Source: Euborellia annulipes
Lineage: Eukaryota > Arthropoda > Insecta > Dermaptera > Anisolabididae
Reading direction: 5' to 3'
NCBI GenBank assembly: GCA_023213315.1
Contig: JAKCPI010028549.1
Span: forward strand, 1 to 64,000
Length of the DNA stretch: 64,000 nucleotides
Position 1 is the stretch's first letter; every line of letters begins with the position of its first letter. This document shows positions 55,243 through 64,000 of the stretch, piece by piece. The position numbers were made by a program, and so were the translations under genes. Under the pieces are notes generated by a model that had not been told where the DNA came from, did not search any database, and worked only from the letters and a program-made list of their open reading frames with translations.

Positions 55243-55620
55243 GGAACCTCGCTTAACGAGTTTAATTCGTTCCAGAAAAACTCGTAAAGAAAAACACTCG
55301 TTATGCGGAACAATTTTTTTCACATAAATTAATTATGCGGAACAATTTTTTTCACATAAATTAATGTAAAATAGGTTAATGCGTTTCATGTCGAAAAAAT
55401 ATTCTCTTATAGCTCTTTTCTTGCGGCTTTTTCTTCGATGCACGGGTTTAATAAACCTAAATAAACTATTAACACAAAAAATAACAATTTTATTTCCTGA
55501 TTATATTTCTAATAATTTAATTAATTTTTATTCATTCAATTTATATATTCATATTCTTGAATAAATTTTTATTCATGTACAATAATAACAATATAACACA
55601 AGTTTGAGAAAATGGGGGTA
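55243..55620. mobile_element. Tigger/mariner-like left end
   Basis: CAGTGGAACCTCGCTTAACG follows TA and is continued by GTTTAATTCGTTCC, a well-known type of DNA-transposon terminus. TTATGCGGAACAATTTTTTT is then tandemly repeated twice. The opposite end was not found, so the element is truncated. The 61-codon frame here is unrecognised. Confidence 0.55.
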
Positions 55621-55649
55621 TTTAAAAAATAATTTTTTTTTAACTAGCT

Positions 55650-55925
55650 ACGTACTTGATTTGTTTTTAATTTGAAAGTACTTTTTGTCTAATCTAATAA
55701 AAAAGATTTTTTCTCCTCGATCGGTAATGTAGTGTAGTAATAGGGGTGTTTTTTTTTTTGTAGGTGGTGGGTTAAAATAGCCATTTTATCAAATAAATTA
55801 TATAAAATTCTTTATCATTTAATTAAAAGAACAGACAATTTCAAAATATCTTAATTTTTCTAATAAACTTCTCAATTGCTCATCCCTTTATCAATTAATA
55901 ATTAAATATGTCAAGAGTGGTGTAT
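55650..55925. repeat. Segmental duplication block D1, copy 1
   Basis: CTTTTTGTCTAATCTAATAA, CGATCGGTAATGTAGTGTAG and CATCCCTTTATCAATTAATA match 59.10-59.34 kb, and the last also matches 59.58-59.67 kb. It is part of the intron sequence duplicated with the exon-like modules. Confidence 0.8.
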
Positions 55926-56211
55926 TTATTTTCTTAAAGTAATTTTTTAAATCTAAACTTATTACTCGTAAATATTTGGGGAAAAAAAGTGAGAATCTTG
56001 TAATTGTTCACATTTCAATTTAATTATTATTTTCTCTAACTTGTTCATTTGTCAGAATATTTTGTTAACATGGATTAAAAAAACAGAATGTGTGGAAACA
56101 AATTCTTCAAATTTGGGAAAATAATAATTAAATTGAATATCTATTTGCATAATGACATAAGATTTTCAAATATAACACTTTTAAAAAAATTTTTATTTTT
56201 TTTATTTTCAG

Positions 56212-56278
56212 AATTTGTTCCCAAAGGCTTCTTGTCGTTAATCGAGATGAACTCAACGTTACTTCGAGTTGCCATTTG
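56212..56278 (+). other. Exon-like segment E9
   Basis: Acceptor TTTTTTTATTTTCAG, 67 nt, donor TTTG|GTGAGT. Two of three frames are open (FVPKGFLSLIEMNSTLL in one, ICSQRLLVVNRDELNV in the other). No domain is recognisable in so short a piece. It is unique in this window and on the same strand as its neighbours. Confidence 0.4.
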
Positions 56279-56377
56279 GTGAGTTTTATTTTTCAAATAA
56301 TATATTCTTTGGGAATGACAAAATTTGACTTATAATTTAATTCTTATTTCAAGCAATTTAAAATTGAAAACAAATTT

Positions 56378-56412
56378 TTACTTTCTCTAACCTATATTTC
56401 GATTTTCGCTAC
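56378..56412 (-). repeat. A-family 3' terminus remnant
   Basis: TTTTTACTTTCTCTAACC is the family terminus in reverse. The body is absent. Confidence 0.5.
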
Positions 56413-57416
56413 TTTCCACGATGTAACTTACCTAGCTCAGTTGAGTTAGTCTCTGCATCGGAATTCTATTTACTTGTTGTTGGTTTAAATTTTTTAAAAT
56501 AGAAGGAAAATTGCATTGAACGGTATAGAAGTACTATTATATACAGTATTTTAGTATTTTTATCTATTCAGACTAAGACTATAATTTAATTTTTTTCTTT
56601 TATTAAAATCAATTCGTGATAAAATAGAAAATTTTTTTCAATTCTCAATTCAAGATTGTCTTTTTTTTTAAATTATTAACTAATTAAATATAGGCCTATT
56701 AGGGAATGCTCTTATAAATAGGATGCTCGATGTAGAGGTTGATGGGAAGGCAACTTCGTATAAAGTCTGAAAACATTTGGGGAGGAGAATTAATAATAAT
56801 AGAATTTAAACTTGTAGATAACAAAAAAATAATTGCTTATTTCCTCTTGAAATTTTTAAACTGCTTTCAAACAAAGTCCTTTTAGAAAAGAATAATTTAT
56901 TTAAATAAAAAAATCGGAAATGACTTCTCTAAAATTTTCTCGTATAATCTTTTGGAATTACGTCTGTGGGTGTGTGTGAACACGATTGCTTAAAAACGCA
57001 AGCAGCCATTTGGATGAAATTTGGAATATACTCCTTACAATAAAATTGTAGATTTCTCTCAAATTTTAAATAATCATAATTTAATTAATAAAAGCAAAAA
57101 TATTATTAATAATTGTGCTTTGCTGTTAACGATTGGCTAGAAAATATATTTGAGAAATAGATATTTCAACAAGTAATTAAGAAAGGAAATTTGGTAAAAA
57201 TATAAGTATAATAATAATAAATAATAAAATATAATAGTAAAACAATAATAAAAAAACTTTATTCAATATCAATTTAAATTGTCATATCTAGTTGTTAAAA
57301 TATTAAAGTTGAATAAGATATTTAAATTAGCCAAAAAATAGATATAATCCTTATAATAAAATTGAAAAAAAAAATAGATATTTAATAATAATTAATTATA
57401 TTTTCTTTTGTTTCAG
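56413..57416. other. AT-rich sequence, no gene seen
   Basis: Intron-like, with no recognised repeat. Confidence 0.55.
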
Positions 57417-57599
57417 CATCTCTTGATGTGTTACTTGGCAACGAGTCAAAGTCAGCTAAAACAAATCAACATGCAACTGAGAAAGCATCAAAAAGAAGCG
57501 AAATCTCAACACGTATCTTTGTCATATAAGCATCGACCTTGTCGCCCGAGCATCCCCATCTAAGAGCACCCCGAGGGTCTCTTTCTCTGCACTAGTTAA
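57417..57599 (+). other. Exon-like segment E10 ending in module B-like sequence
   Basis: Acceptor TTTTCTTTTGTTTCAG and donor GTTAA|GTAAGT. The last 75 nt (CATCGACCTTGTCGCC, then CGAGCATCCCCATCT) match module B of 54.2 kb and end TCTGCACTAG, as module B does. The first 110 nt, from CATCTCTTGATGTGTTAC, are unrelated. In the module B frame it reads SIDLVARASPSKSTPRV, but an upstream TGA closes that frame. It looks like a chimera of another exon with module B. Confidence 0.45.
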
Positions 57600-57603
57600 G
57601 TAA

Positions 57604-59097
57604 GTCTCTACAATCAAATTTTTTCAATCATTTCCTGGGAAAGATCATTCATTCTGTCTCTTTTAAAATCTCTATAGGCCAAAAGAAATCCTCCCTCATT
57701 TTATGATAGTTGATTATCATTTCTATAGAAGTCTCTCTCTCCCCCCTTTGGTTATGCTACCAACAGAATCCTTTTTGAGAGAAATTGTCATTATTTTTAC
57801 AAAATTATTTTTTTTAATAACAAATCAACTTTCTTGATATGAAAAAATATAAGATCCAAAAATTTCTTCTTACAATTTCTAATTCTCTATGATAATATTC
57901 TAACTTAGAATAATAATAAAAAAATTATCTCCTTTTTATTAGGTCTATAGAAATGATTGGTAGGGCAATGAGTAAATTCTTTCTATTCGGGGGGTGTGTT
58001 TACGGTTAGGAAAATAAAGAGAGTTATTTAAAAATTATTTCACTTTGAATTTATCCAATAAATACAATAAATAACACTTGGAAGTATTTTATTTTATTAG
58101 GGGTGAGTTTTAATAGTGGGTAAATAAAGGGAGTCTTTTAATAGTTATCAGCAAATTTTCGAATTAATTCCCAACAGAATAAAAACCCGTTAGTTTGCAA
58201 GTGAATGGAATTTTTATAAATACGAGAATTTATGCTATTTCTCTATCGATCGATGACTGCTTGCTTGCTGGTTGCCTGCATGTCAGGCGTTTTGTCTTTT
58301 ACTTTGAGTCGAGACATGAGTCAGTCGTTTGGGATCCTCTCTCTCAATCTCTCTCGTGTGTTTAGTTTTTTTTTTTTATATTGTGTGTGCAAATAAGAGG
58401 TTCATCCCCCAACTAATTTACTCCCCGTCTGGTCATCTTATTATTACGGTAATGAATCTTTTCATATCTCATTTGCATAATGAATTAAATTTCTATTTTC
58501 AATGTTTTTCTCTCTCTTAAAATATACTTATAAAATTATCCTATTTTTAAATACAACGCTATGATAGAGTCGTGTACCCCAGGGTGGAGGGTGAGAAAGG
58601 GTGTAAATCATCCCTTCTAATAAACAAAACAGTATTTTTTTTTTCAATTTTAATTTTAATAGAAAATTATTATTATTTTTTTTTTTAATTTTTCCCTTGT
58701 CACCCACTCTCCACCCTTCTAACGGAGAATTTAGTTCTATAATATTTAATAAGAAATTATTATTAAATAAATGAAAATAGAAATTCTTAAACTTTTATCT
58801 CTCGTCTTTTCTTCAACAGTTTCTCTACTCGCCTCCTTTAATTATGGGTTTCATTAATTGAGACGATTTTTTTTTTTTTAATTGTTTTTACGCTATGATC
58901 GATCGAAATGACGAGGATTCATTCCTGTTAGAATTTTTCCTATTTTTTTGTCATTATTCATTTTCCGTGCTATGGGTTTGTTTGTTTATCGACTCCTTTT
59001 GAAATATTATAATTAAAATTAGAATCTTTACTCCAAATCATTCAGTTAATATATTAATTTTTTTTTTTTATTTACAGTATATAAAAAATAATTTTTT
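57604..59097. other. AT-rich intron-like sequence
   Basis: The start (CTACAATCAAATTTTTTCAA) still matches the post-module-B intron of 35.3 and 54.3 kb. 58255-58345 is more complex (GCTTGCTTGCTGGTTGCCTG) but has no splice signals. Confidence 0.5.
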
Positions 59098-59345
59098 TTT
59101 TACTTGCTACGTACTTGATTTCTTTGTATATTACTTTTTGTCTAATCTAATAAAAAAGATTTTTTCTCTTCGATCGGTAATGTAGTGTAGTAAATAATAG
59201 GGGTGTTTTTTTTCGAGGTGGTGGCTTAAAATTTCCACTGATTCAAATATTATTATATAAAATTCTTTAAAATATCTTAATTTTTCTAATAAACTCAATT
59301 GTTCATCCCTTTATCAATTAATAATTAAATATATCAAGAGGGATG
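59098..59345. repeat. Segmental duplication block D1, copy 2
   Basis: Matches 55.65-55.92 kb over its length with small indels, then runs on to GGCAAATTACTTGAATA. Confidence 0.8.
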
Positions 59346-59361
59346 GAGGGGGCAAATTACT

Positions 59362-59362
<1 letters not shown>

Positions 59363-59394
<32 letters not shown>

Positions 59395-59578
59395 GCTTTA
59401 TTTATTATGATTTGATTTTACATTAAAATTTACATATACAGACAGCTACTTATCTATATTAAGCCTTCAGCATTGGTTTATTTAAACCGTCTGCTGGAGT
59501 GTATTTTTTCCTTTACATGGGAAACAAAAACAGTACATTGACAGATAATGGCCACTACACATTAAACTCTATTATCCA
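59363..59578 (-). mobile_element. LINE-like 3' end with (ATT)n tail
   Basis: On the minus strand the sequence ends AATAAATAAAGCC followed by about ten ATT units, the usual 3' end of several non-LTR retrotransposon groups. It splits the duplicated block: CATCTTAATTTTTCTAATAA resumes at 59582. No protein frame is seen in this short stretch. Confidence 0.55.
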
Positions 59579-59581
59579 CTC

Positions 59582-60060
59582 CCATCTTAATTTTTCTAAT
59601 AAACTTCTCAATTGCTCATCCCTTTATCAATTAATAATTAAATATGTCAAGAGGGATGGACGGGGCAAATTACTTGAATATATACTCATCTATTCTTTTC
59701 TATAAAATTTTCCATAAAAATCACTTAATTTTTTTTTTTAAGATTTGTTAAAAAAAAAAAAAAAAAACTATCAAAAAGAAAGAAACCCTTAAGAATATTG
59801 GACAAAAACGATTTATACCTTTCAAATTAGAAACAAATCAAGAAGGCTACTTAATTAAAAAAAATATATATATATATATTTTTATTAATCCCCTATCTGA
59901 ATGAATTGAAGTAAAAATTAAAATTCTATTAATTCCCCATTTGAAGCTAAGCTAAATACCTGATAAACATTCTAATATACTTTTATATTTAAACATGAGA
60001 AAGGAAAGGATTACGGGAAATTAAAACAATTATTTAATAAAATAATCTATATTGAATACG
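59582..60060. repeat. Segmental duplication block D1/D2
   Basis: 59582-59672 repeats the end of D1. 59740-60020 (D2: ATCAAAAAGAAAGAAACCC, then GGACAAAAACGATTTATACC) matches 53.45-53.72 and 62.19-62.33 kb. Confidence 0.75.
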
Positions 60061-60110
60061 TAAAATATGATGATAGAAGAGGATAAAAAAAATATATTTC
60101 TTTGTTTCAG

Positions 60111-60252
60111 AAGAGAGTATATCCATCTGCGTCAAAGGGGCCAAGGGGCCAGTCCTTTGAACTCATCTCTCTGTAAAGTGCCTCTTCTCCAGTGCGATTC
60201 TGTTTGTGATAATAAAACGTCACACGCACCCCCCTCTCTCCACAATTAAAAG
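60111..60252 (+). other. Exon-like segment, module A copy 3 (E11)
   Basis: Acceptor TTTCTTTGTTTCAG, 142 nt, donor AAAAG|GTATTT. One frame is open to near the end (RREYIHLRQRGQGAS…), but it is interrupted in the 53.8 kb copy (AGA AGA GAT TAA), so it is not conserved. No module B follows this copy within the window. Confidence 0.5.
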
Positions 60253-60664
60253 GTATTTATAAATTGCATATTTCCTATAACTTCTATTTACATCTTTTAG
60301 CGTACTAACAAGGAATAATATTTCTAATTAACCCTTGTATATTAGATAATCTATAATTATTATTTGCATTTTTCATTTTCATAAATTCATAAAAGGGTTA
60401 AAATTTTATTTTTATATTTTATTAAGTATAAAATATAAAAACTTAGAGAGGATAGTTAGGGTTATATTATTAGTTATCTCCCTATCTAATTAAAATATTA
60501 TTACAATTTTTCTCTTATAAAAATATCTCATTCTGGAAAATTCTTTTTGGATGATATTTCTATGCATCCTACTCAAATATTTTATACTTATCATCATACT
60601 TATATATAAAAGGCTAAGAGGGTGTCCGATGTGTGAAACAACCAATCAGGCCTCAGGGATAGCG

Positions 60665-60765
60665 CCATGGTAACAAAATATAAATATATACCCATGTTTA
60701 CGATTTTTTTTATTTATTTACATTTTGAATTCTAAAATATCGGCGTAAATTTTTTGTCTGTGTAC
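60665..60765 (-). mobile_element. A-family fragment (A27)
   Basis: CCATGGTAACAAAATATAAA, CCATGTTTACG and TTTTGAATTCTAAAATATCG are the inverse of the 5' third of the body. Confidence 0.6.
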
Positions 60766-60834
60766 GGGAGAGTCCCGGAAAGGATATGATTCACAAAAAA
60801 TATTAAGTTCATGAATAATTAACCGTTAAAATAA

Positions 60835-60967
60835 TCTCTATATATAAAAATGAAAAGGGAAAATGTATGTACCGATATGTATATAAGTAGGCGAGCAAGG
60901 GGGGGTCCAGGGGCCGCAGCCCCTGGCTAGACGAAAAGCCCCGCCGAAGGCGGGGCTTTTCGTCTAG
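60835..60967 (+). mobile_element. Helitron-like short element
   Basis: Starts TCTCTATATATAAAAATG after an A. Ends with a GC-rich hairpin (CGAAAAGCCCCGCC/GGCGGGGCTTTTCG) and CTAG before a T. TC…CTAG ends, a 3' hairpin and insertion between A and T are Helitron hallmarks. A second hairpin, CCAGGGGCCGCAGCCCCTGG, lies just upstream. At 133 bp it has no coding capacity. Confidence 0.65.
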
Positions 60968-61555
60968 TAAATATATAATAGGCCTATAAATTAACTTGGC
61001 CTCTTACAATATTTCTCATATTCAAAAATAAGTGATGATTTGTTGCAAAAAAATAATAATCTATTTTAAAACTACCAACTCACCCCCTTTGATGGTCTTT
61101 TTAGTTAAAGGTAGGCCTACTTAAAATTTGTGTTTTATTGAAAAAAAAAATAATAATATAGGCCTATTCTTTATAATTTTTTTTTCTTAATAAAATCTGA
61201 ATCTTTCTAATATCAAAACAAATATTAATTTCTCTTACCCTAAACAGCTTATTAATTATTTTTTCTATTACATGAGGAAAAGGGTGGTCCCACTTGTTTC
61301 GATTTGCCTCTCTTGAGCGTTTTCTCTCACTCTCGCTGCTTCTTCCAAATTTTTCTTCATACCTCATTTCCTAGTTATCGGGAATCGTATTTAGATAACC
61401 AAATCAAGGCTTTATTCGTTTCCGAAGGAGAAATTTGAAATTTCCTATATGCAAAATAAATTAAAAGTTTTTATAATAAAAATCTTCTTGACTCGCCTTT
61501 TATTCCCGCGGAGCGAGGTCTAAGCATAATTTAATTAATGATTTTCCTTTTTCAG
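60968..61555. other. AT-rich intron-like sequence
   Basis: Three TAGGCCTA-type palindromes. The 67-codon minus frame is unrecognised. Confidence 0.5.
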
Positions 61556-61638
61556 GAGTTAATTTTCAACTTGTCAATCGGCCAGCCCGTTCGTCGTTTG
61601 TTCCCTGGTCCAGCCCACCCAGATCGCCTTGCATTTAG
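61556..61638 (+). other. Exon-like segment E12
   Basis: Acceptor GATTTTCCTTTTTCAG, 83 nt, donor TTTAG|GTGAGT. One frame is open throughout (ELIFNLSIGQPVRRLF, then PGPAHPDRLAF). A second is open until a terminal TAG. Its composition is well above the AT-rich flanks. No family is recognisable from 27 residues. Confidence 0.4.
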
Positions 61639-61642
61639 GTGA

Positions 61643-62341
61643 GTTTATGATAAAAACATTTATTTTTTAATCTAGACTAATAATCAATTCTTAAAGTTAA
61701 CGATTAATTTTTTTAAAAATATTTAATCCCTCTTTGAATATCTTCAAATCAATTTTAACTTTTTTAAATCTAATATTTATATTATTTCACGTTACTGCTC
61801 GGTTAATTATTTTTTCAACTCGTCAAAATGTTTTGCATTACAATCACATTAATTATTAAGAGATTTTATTTATTTTTTTTTTTTTATCATTTCTATACAA
61901 ATGCATACATCAATCCTTTAATAATTAATTTTTTTAAAAGACGCCTACTAGTTAGGCAGCCAAATTGACTCACCACTACATATGCACTGTCTGTGTGAAT
62001 TTACCTGAGGGTCTTTTATGAAGAGGCCATAAACCAACCCTTTTGAACAATATATATAGCGATATAGCGTAGCCTTTTCATATCAAATGAATTTGATCTC
62101 TAATTAATAGAATTTCAACTTTAAAAATAACTTGAATATATACGCATCTATTCTTTTCTATAAAATTTTCCATAAAAATCACTCAATATATTTTTAAATA
62201 GAAAGATTTGTTAAAAAAAAAATTATCAAAAAGAAACAAACCCTTAAGAAAATTGGACAAAAACGTATAATCTTTCCAATTTCCAATTAGAAACAAATCA
62301 AATAGACTATTTAAAAAAAAAAAAAAAAATTAGGTGTTAGC
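61643..62341. other. AT-rich sequence with block D2, copy 3
   Basis: 62110-62330 repeats CTATTCTTTTCTATAAAATT and the AAACAAACCCTTAAG block of D2, ending where FB-2 is inserted. Confidence 0.65.
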
Positions 62342-62344
62342 TGT

Positions 62345-63741
62345 TAGAGCGGGCGCTGGAGGTAGTTGAGTATGCAAAATTTGAGGACCGAATTCTGACA
62401 ATGGATTTGGGCTAAGAATAGCTCCCAGAATAAGGATCCGGATCTTGCCGGGCCAATTTTTTGGTCCAATTTTTTTTTTTACCCCCACCCCATAGGAAAT
62501 CAATGGAGTGCATGCTAAGATGATGTGAAGATTTGCAATTATGGTCAAATTCGAGTACTTAAAACCTCAAACAATGAAAAAACTGTCTTGTCAGCAACTG
62601 AGGGGATCCTCTAGAGTCCCCTGAGAAGTACTATCTTGCCACCAGTTGTGGTGGTCCCCTCTAACCCCTTCATCTCTTTTCTCTCTCTTTGTTATAAATT
62701 TAAATATACGGCTTTAACACCATGCCAAATTGTGGGGACCGGCAATTATGTTCATAATCCACTACCTGGTATCCCAATCAATGAAAAATACTATCTTGCC
62801 GCCAACTGCGGTGGACCCCTCTAACCCCTTCACCCTTTTTCTCTCCCTTTATTATACATTTAGATGTACTGTCTTAAAACCATGCCAAATTGTGGGGACC
62901 GGCAATTATGCTCATAATCTACTACCTGGTGTATTTATAATAAAGGGAGATAAAAGAGGTGAAGAGGTTAGAGGGGCACCGCTGGTGGCAAGATAGTATT
63001 TTCATTGATTGGTTACCAGGTAGTGGATTATGAGTAATTGCCGGTCTGGTGGCATGTGTAAGGCCGTATTTTAAATTTATAATAGGGGAGATAAAAGGCG
63101 TGAAGGGGTTAAAGGGACCACCGCAGTTACGGCAAGTAGTATTTTTCACTGATTGGGATACCAGCTAGTGGATTATGAACATAATTGCTGGTCCCCACAA
63201 TTTGGCATGATGTTAAAGCCGTATATTTAAATTTATAACAAAGAGAGAGATAAAGGGGGTGAAGGGGTTAGAGGGGACCACCGCAGTTGGTGGCAAGATA
63301 GTATTTTTCATTGATTGGGATACCTGGTAGTGGATTATGAACATAATTGCCGGTCCCCACAATTTGGCATGGTGTTAAAGCCGTATATTTAAATTTATAA
63401 CAAAGAGAGAGAAAAGAGATGAAGGGGTTGAGGGGGACCACCACAACTGGTGGCAAGATAGTACTTCTCAGGGGACTCTGAGGATCCCCTCAGTTGCTGA
63501 CAAGACAGTTTTTTCATTGTTTGAGGTTTTAAGTACTCGAATTTGACCATAATTGCAAATCTTCACATCATCTTAGCATGCACTCCATTGATTTCCTATG
63601 GGGTGGGGGTAAAAAAAATTGGACCAAAAATTGGCCCGGCAGATCCGGATCCTTATTCTGGGAGCTATTCTTAGCCCAAATCCATTGTCAGAATTCGGTC
63701 CTCAAATTTTGCATACTCAACTACCTCCAGCGCCTGGTCTA
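62345..63741 (-). mobile_element. Long foldback element FB-2
   Basis: Inverted relative to FB-1: ends TAGAGCGGGCGCTGGAGG and CCTCCAGCGCCTGGTCTA, flanked by TGT at 62342-62344 and 63742-63744. It has fewer 160-bp units and no nested element. TA at 62867-62868 is the empty site for the 26.8 kb insertion. One internal unit (62985-63125) has many small deletions. Confidence 0.88.
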
Positions 63742-63794
63742 TGTGTCTTCTACACAGCCGGTGGCTTTTTAACGTGACAACGTCTTTTGCTTGA

Positions 63795-63860
63795 TTTCAA
63801 AAAAATTTTTTTTTCTCTAAACTATATTGAAATATAAAGAGAGAAAGTATTGTTTTTATT
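63795..63860 (-). repeat. A-family 3' hairpin remnant
   Basis: TTTTTTTCTCTAAACTATAT and AAAGAGAGAAAGTATTG form the 3' hairpin in reverse with no body. Confidence 0.5.
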
Positions 63861-64000
63861 TTTTATTTTTTTCTAGTAGTTTGTTTTCATAAATAAACAT
63901 GTTCAAACATTTTCATTGAAACAATATATGACAGGTGTGGCCAAACTTTTATCCATTAAGGGCGACATATGGTTAAAAAATGAGGTTTTTCGAGAAAAAA

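Noticed and set aside
59363..59393. (AAT)n as a plain microsatellite
   Set aside because: It directly adjoins AATAAAGCC on the minus strand and splits a duplicated block, which fits a LINE tail better.
62600..62625. GGGGATCCTCTAGAGTC resembles a cloning-vector polylinker
   Set aside because: The match is 17 bases only, recurs symmetrically in both arms of FB-1 and FB-2, and continues into element-specific sequence, so it belongs to the foldback.

Overview
This window looks like nuclear DNA from an AT-rich, repeat-rich invertebrate, most likely an arthropod. The basis is GT-AG exon-like segments, tRNA-derived SINEs with A tails, many hAT, mariner and Helitron-type elements, long homopolymer runs, and frequent TAGGCCTA palindromes. 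The taxon is an inference. No complete protein-coding gene can be supported. Open frames are 60 to 121 codons and nearly all lie inside repeats.

Layout. The dominant repeat, here called the A-family, has about 27 whole or partial copies spread over the window. A full copy is about 630 bp: a 5' hairpin of about 85 bp (arms AAAATCTGGTGTGAC / GTCACACCAGATTTT), a non-coding body, and a 3' hairpin ending GGTAAGAGAAAGTA. A longer variant (A-B) has a different central segment. Into and between these copies sit hAT-type elements with perfect 8-bp target duplications (10.3, 31.6, 38.1, 43.2 kb), mariner-type elements with TA duplications (5.15, 24.57, 26.84 kb), two long foldback elements with 160-bp internal tandem repeats (26.1-28.8 and 62.3-63.7 kb), a Helitron-like end (60.8 kb), several SINE families and two LINE 3' ends.

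Most interesting signal. At least ten places at 11.3, 18.3, 23.1, 23.8, 39.1, 40.0, 42.4, 42.5, 45.4 and 45.6 kb carry the order CTGANGA - one extra base - stem-loop - GAAACGT(C/T), with complementary flanks in the best copies. This is the layout of a hammerhead ribozyme core with a two-base-pair palindromic helix III, plus one consistent additional base before helix II. Most copies are followed within about 20 bases by AATAAA, and most lie in arms of inverted repeats. Hammerhead motifs are known from Penelope-like elements and retrozymes, so these may be a related non-autonomous retroelement family.

Exon-like segments with good splice signals, all on the + strand, occur at 16.7, 23.9, 34.8, 35.2, 44.6, 53.8, 54.2, 55.0, 56.2, 57.4, 60.1 and 61.6 kb. 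Two modules are duplicated together with surrounding intron sequence: module A (34.8, 53.8, 60.1 kb) and module B (35.2, 54.2, 55.0, and the end of 57.4 kb). They suggest a long + strand host transcript with duplicated exons, either non-coding or 5' UTR. For module B, duplicated coding exons are also possible, because the three clear copies are 93, 84 and 108 nt and share an open frame. The rest is AT-rich sequence in which I see no gene.
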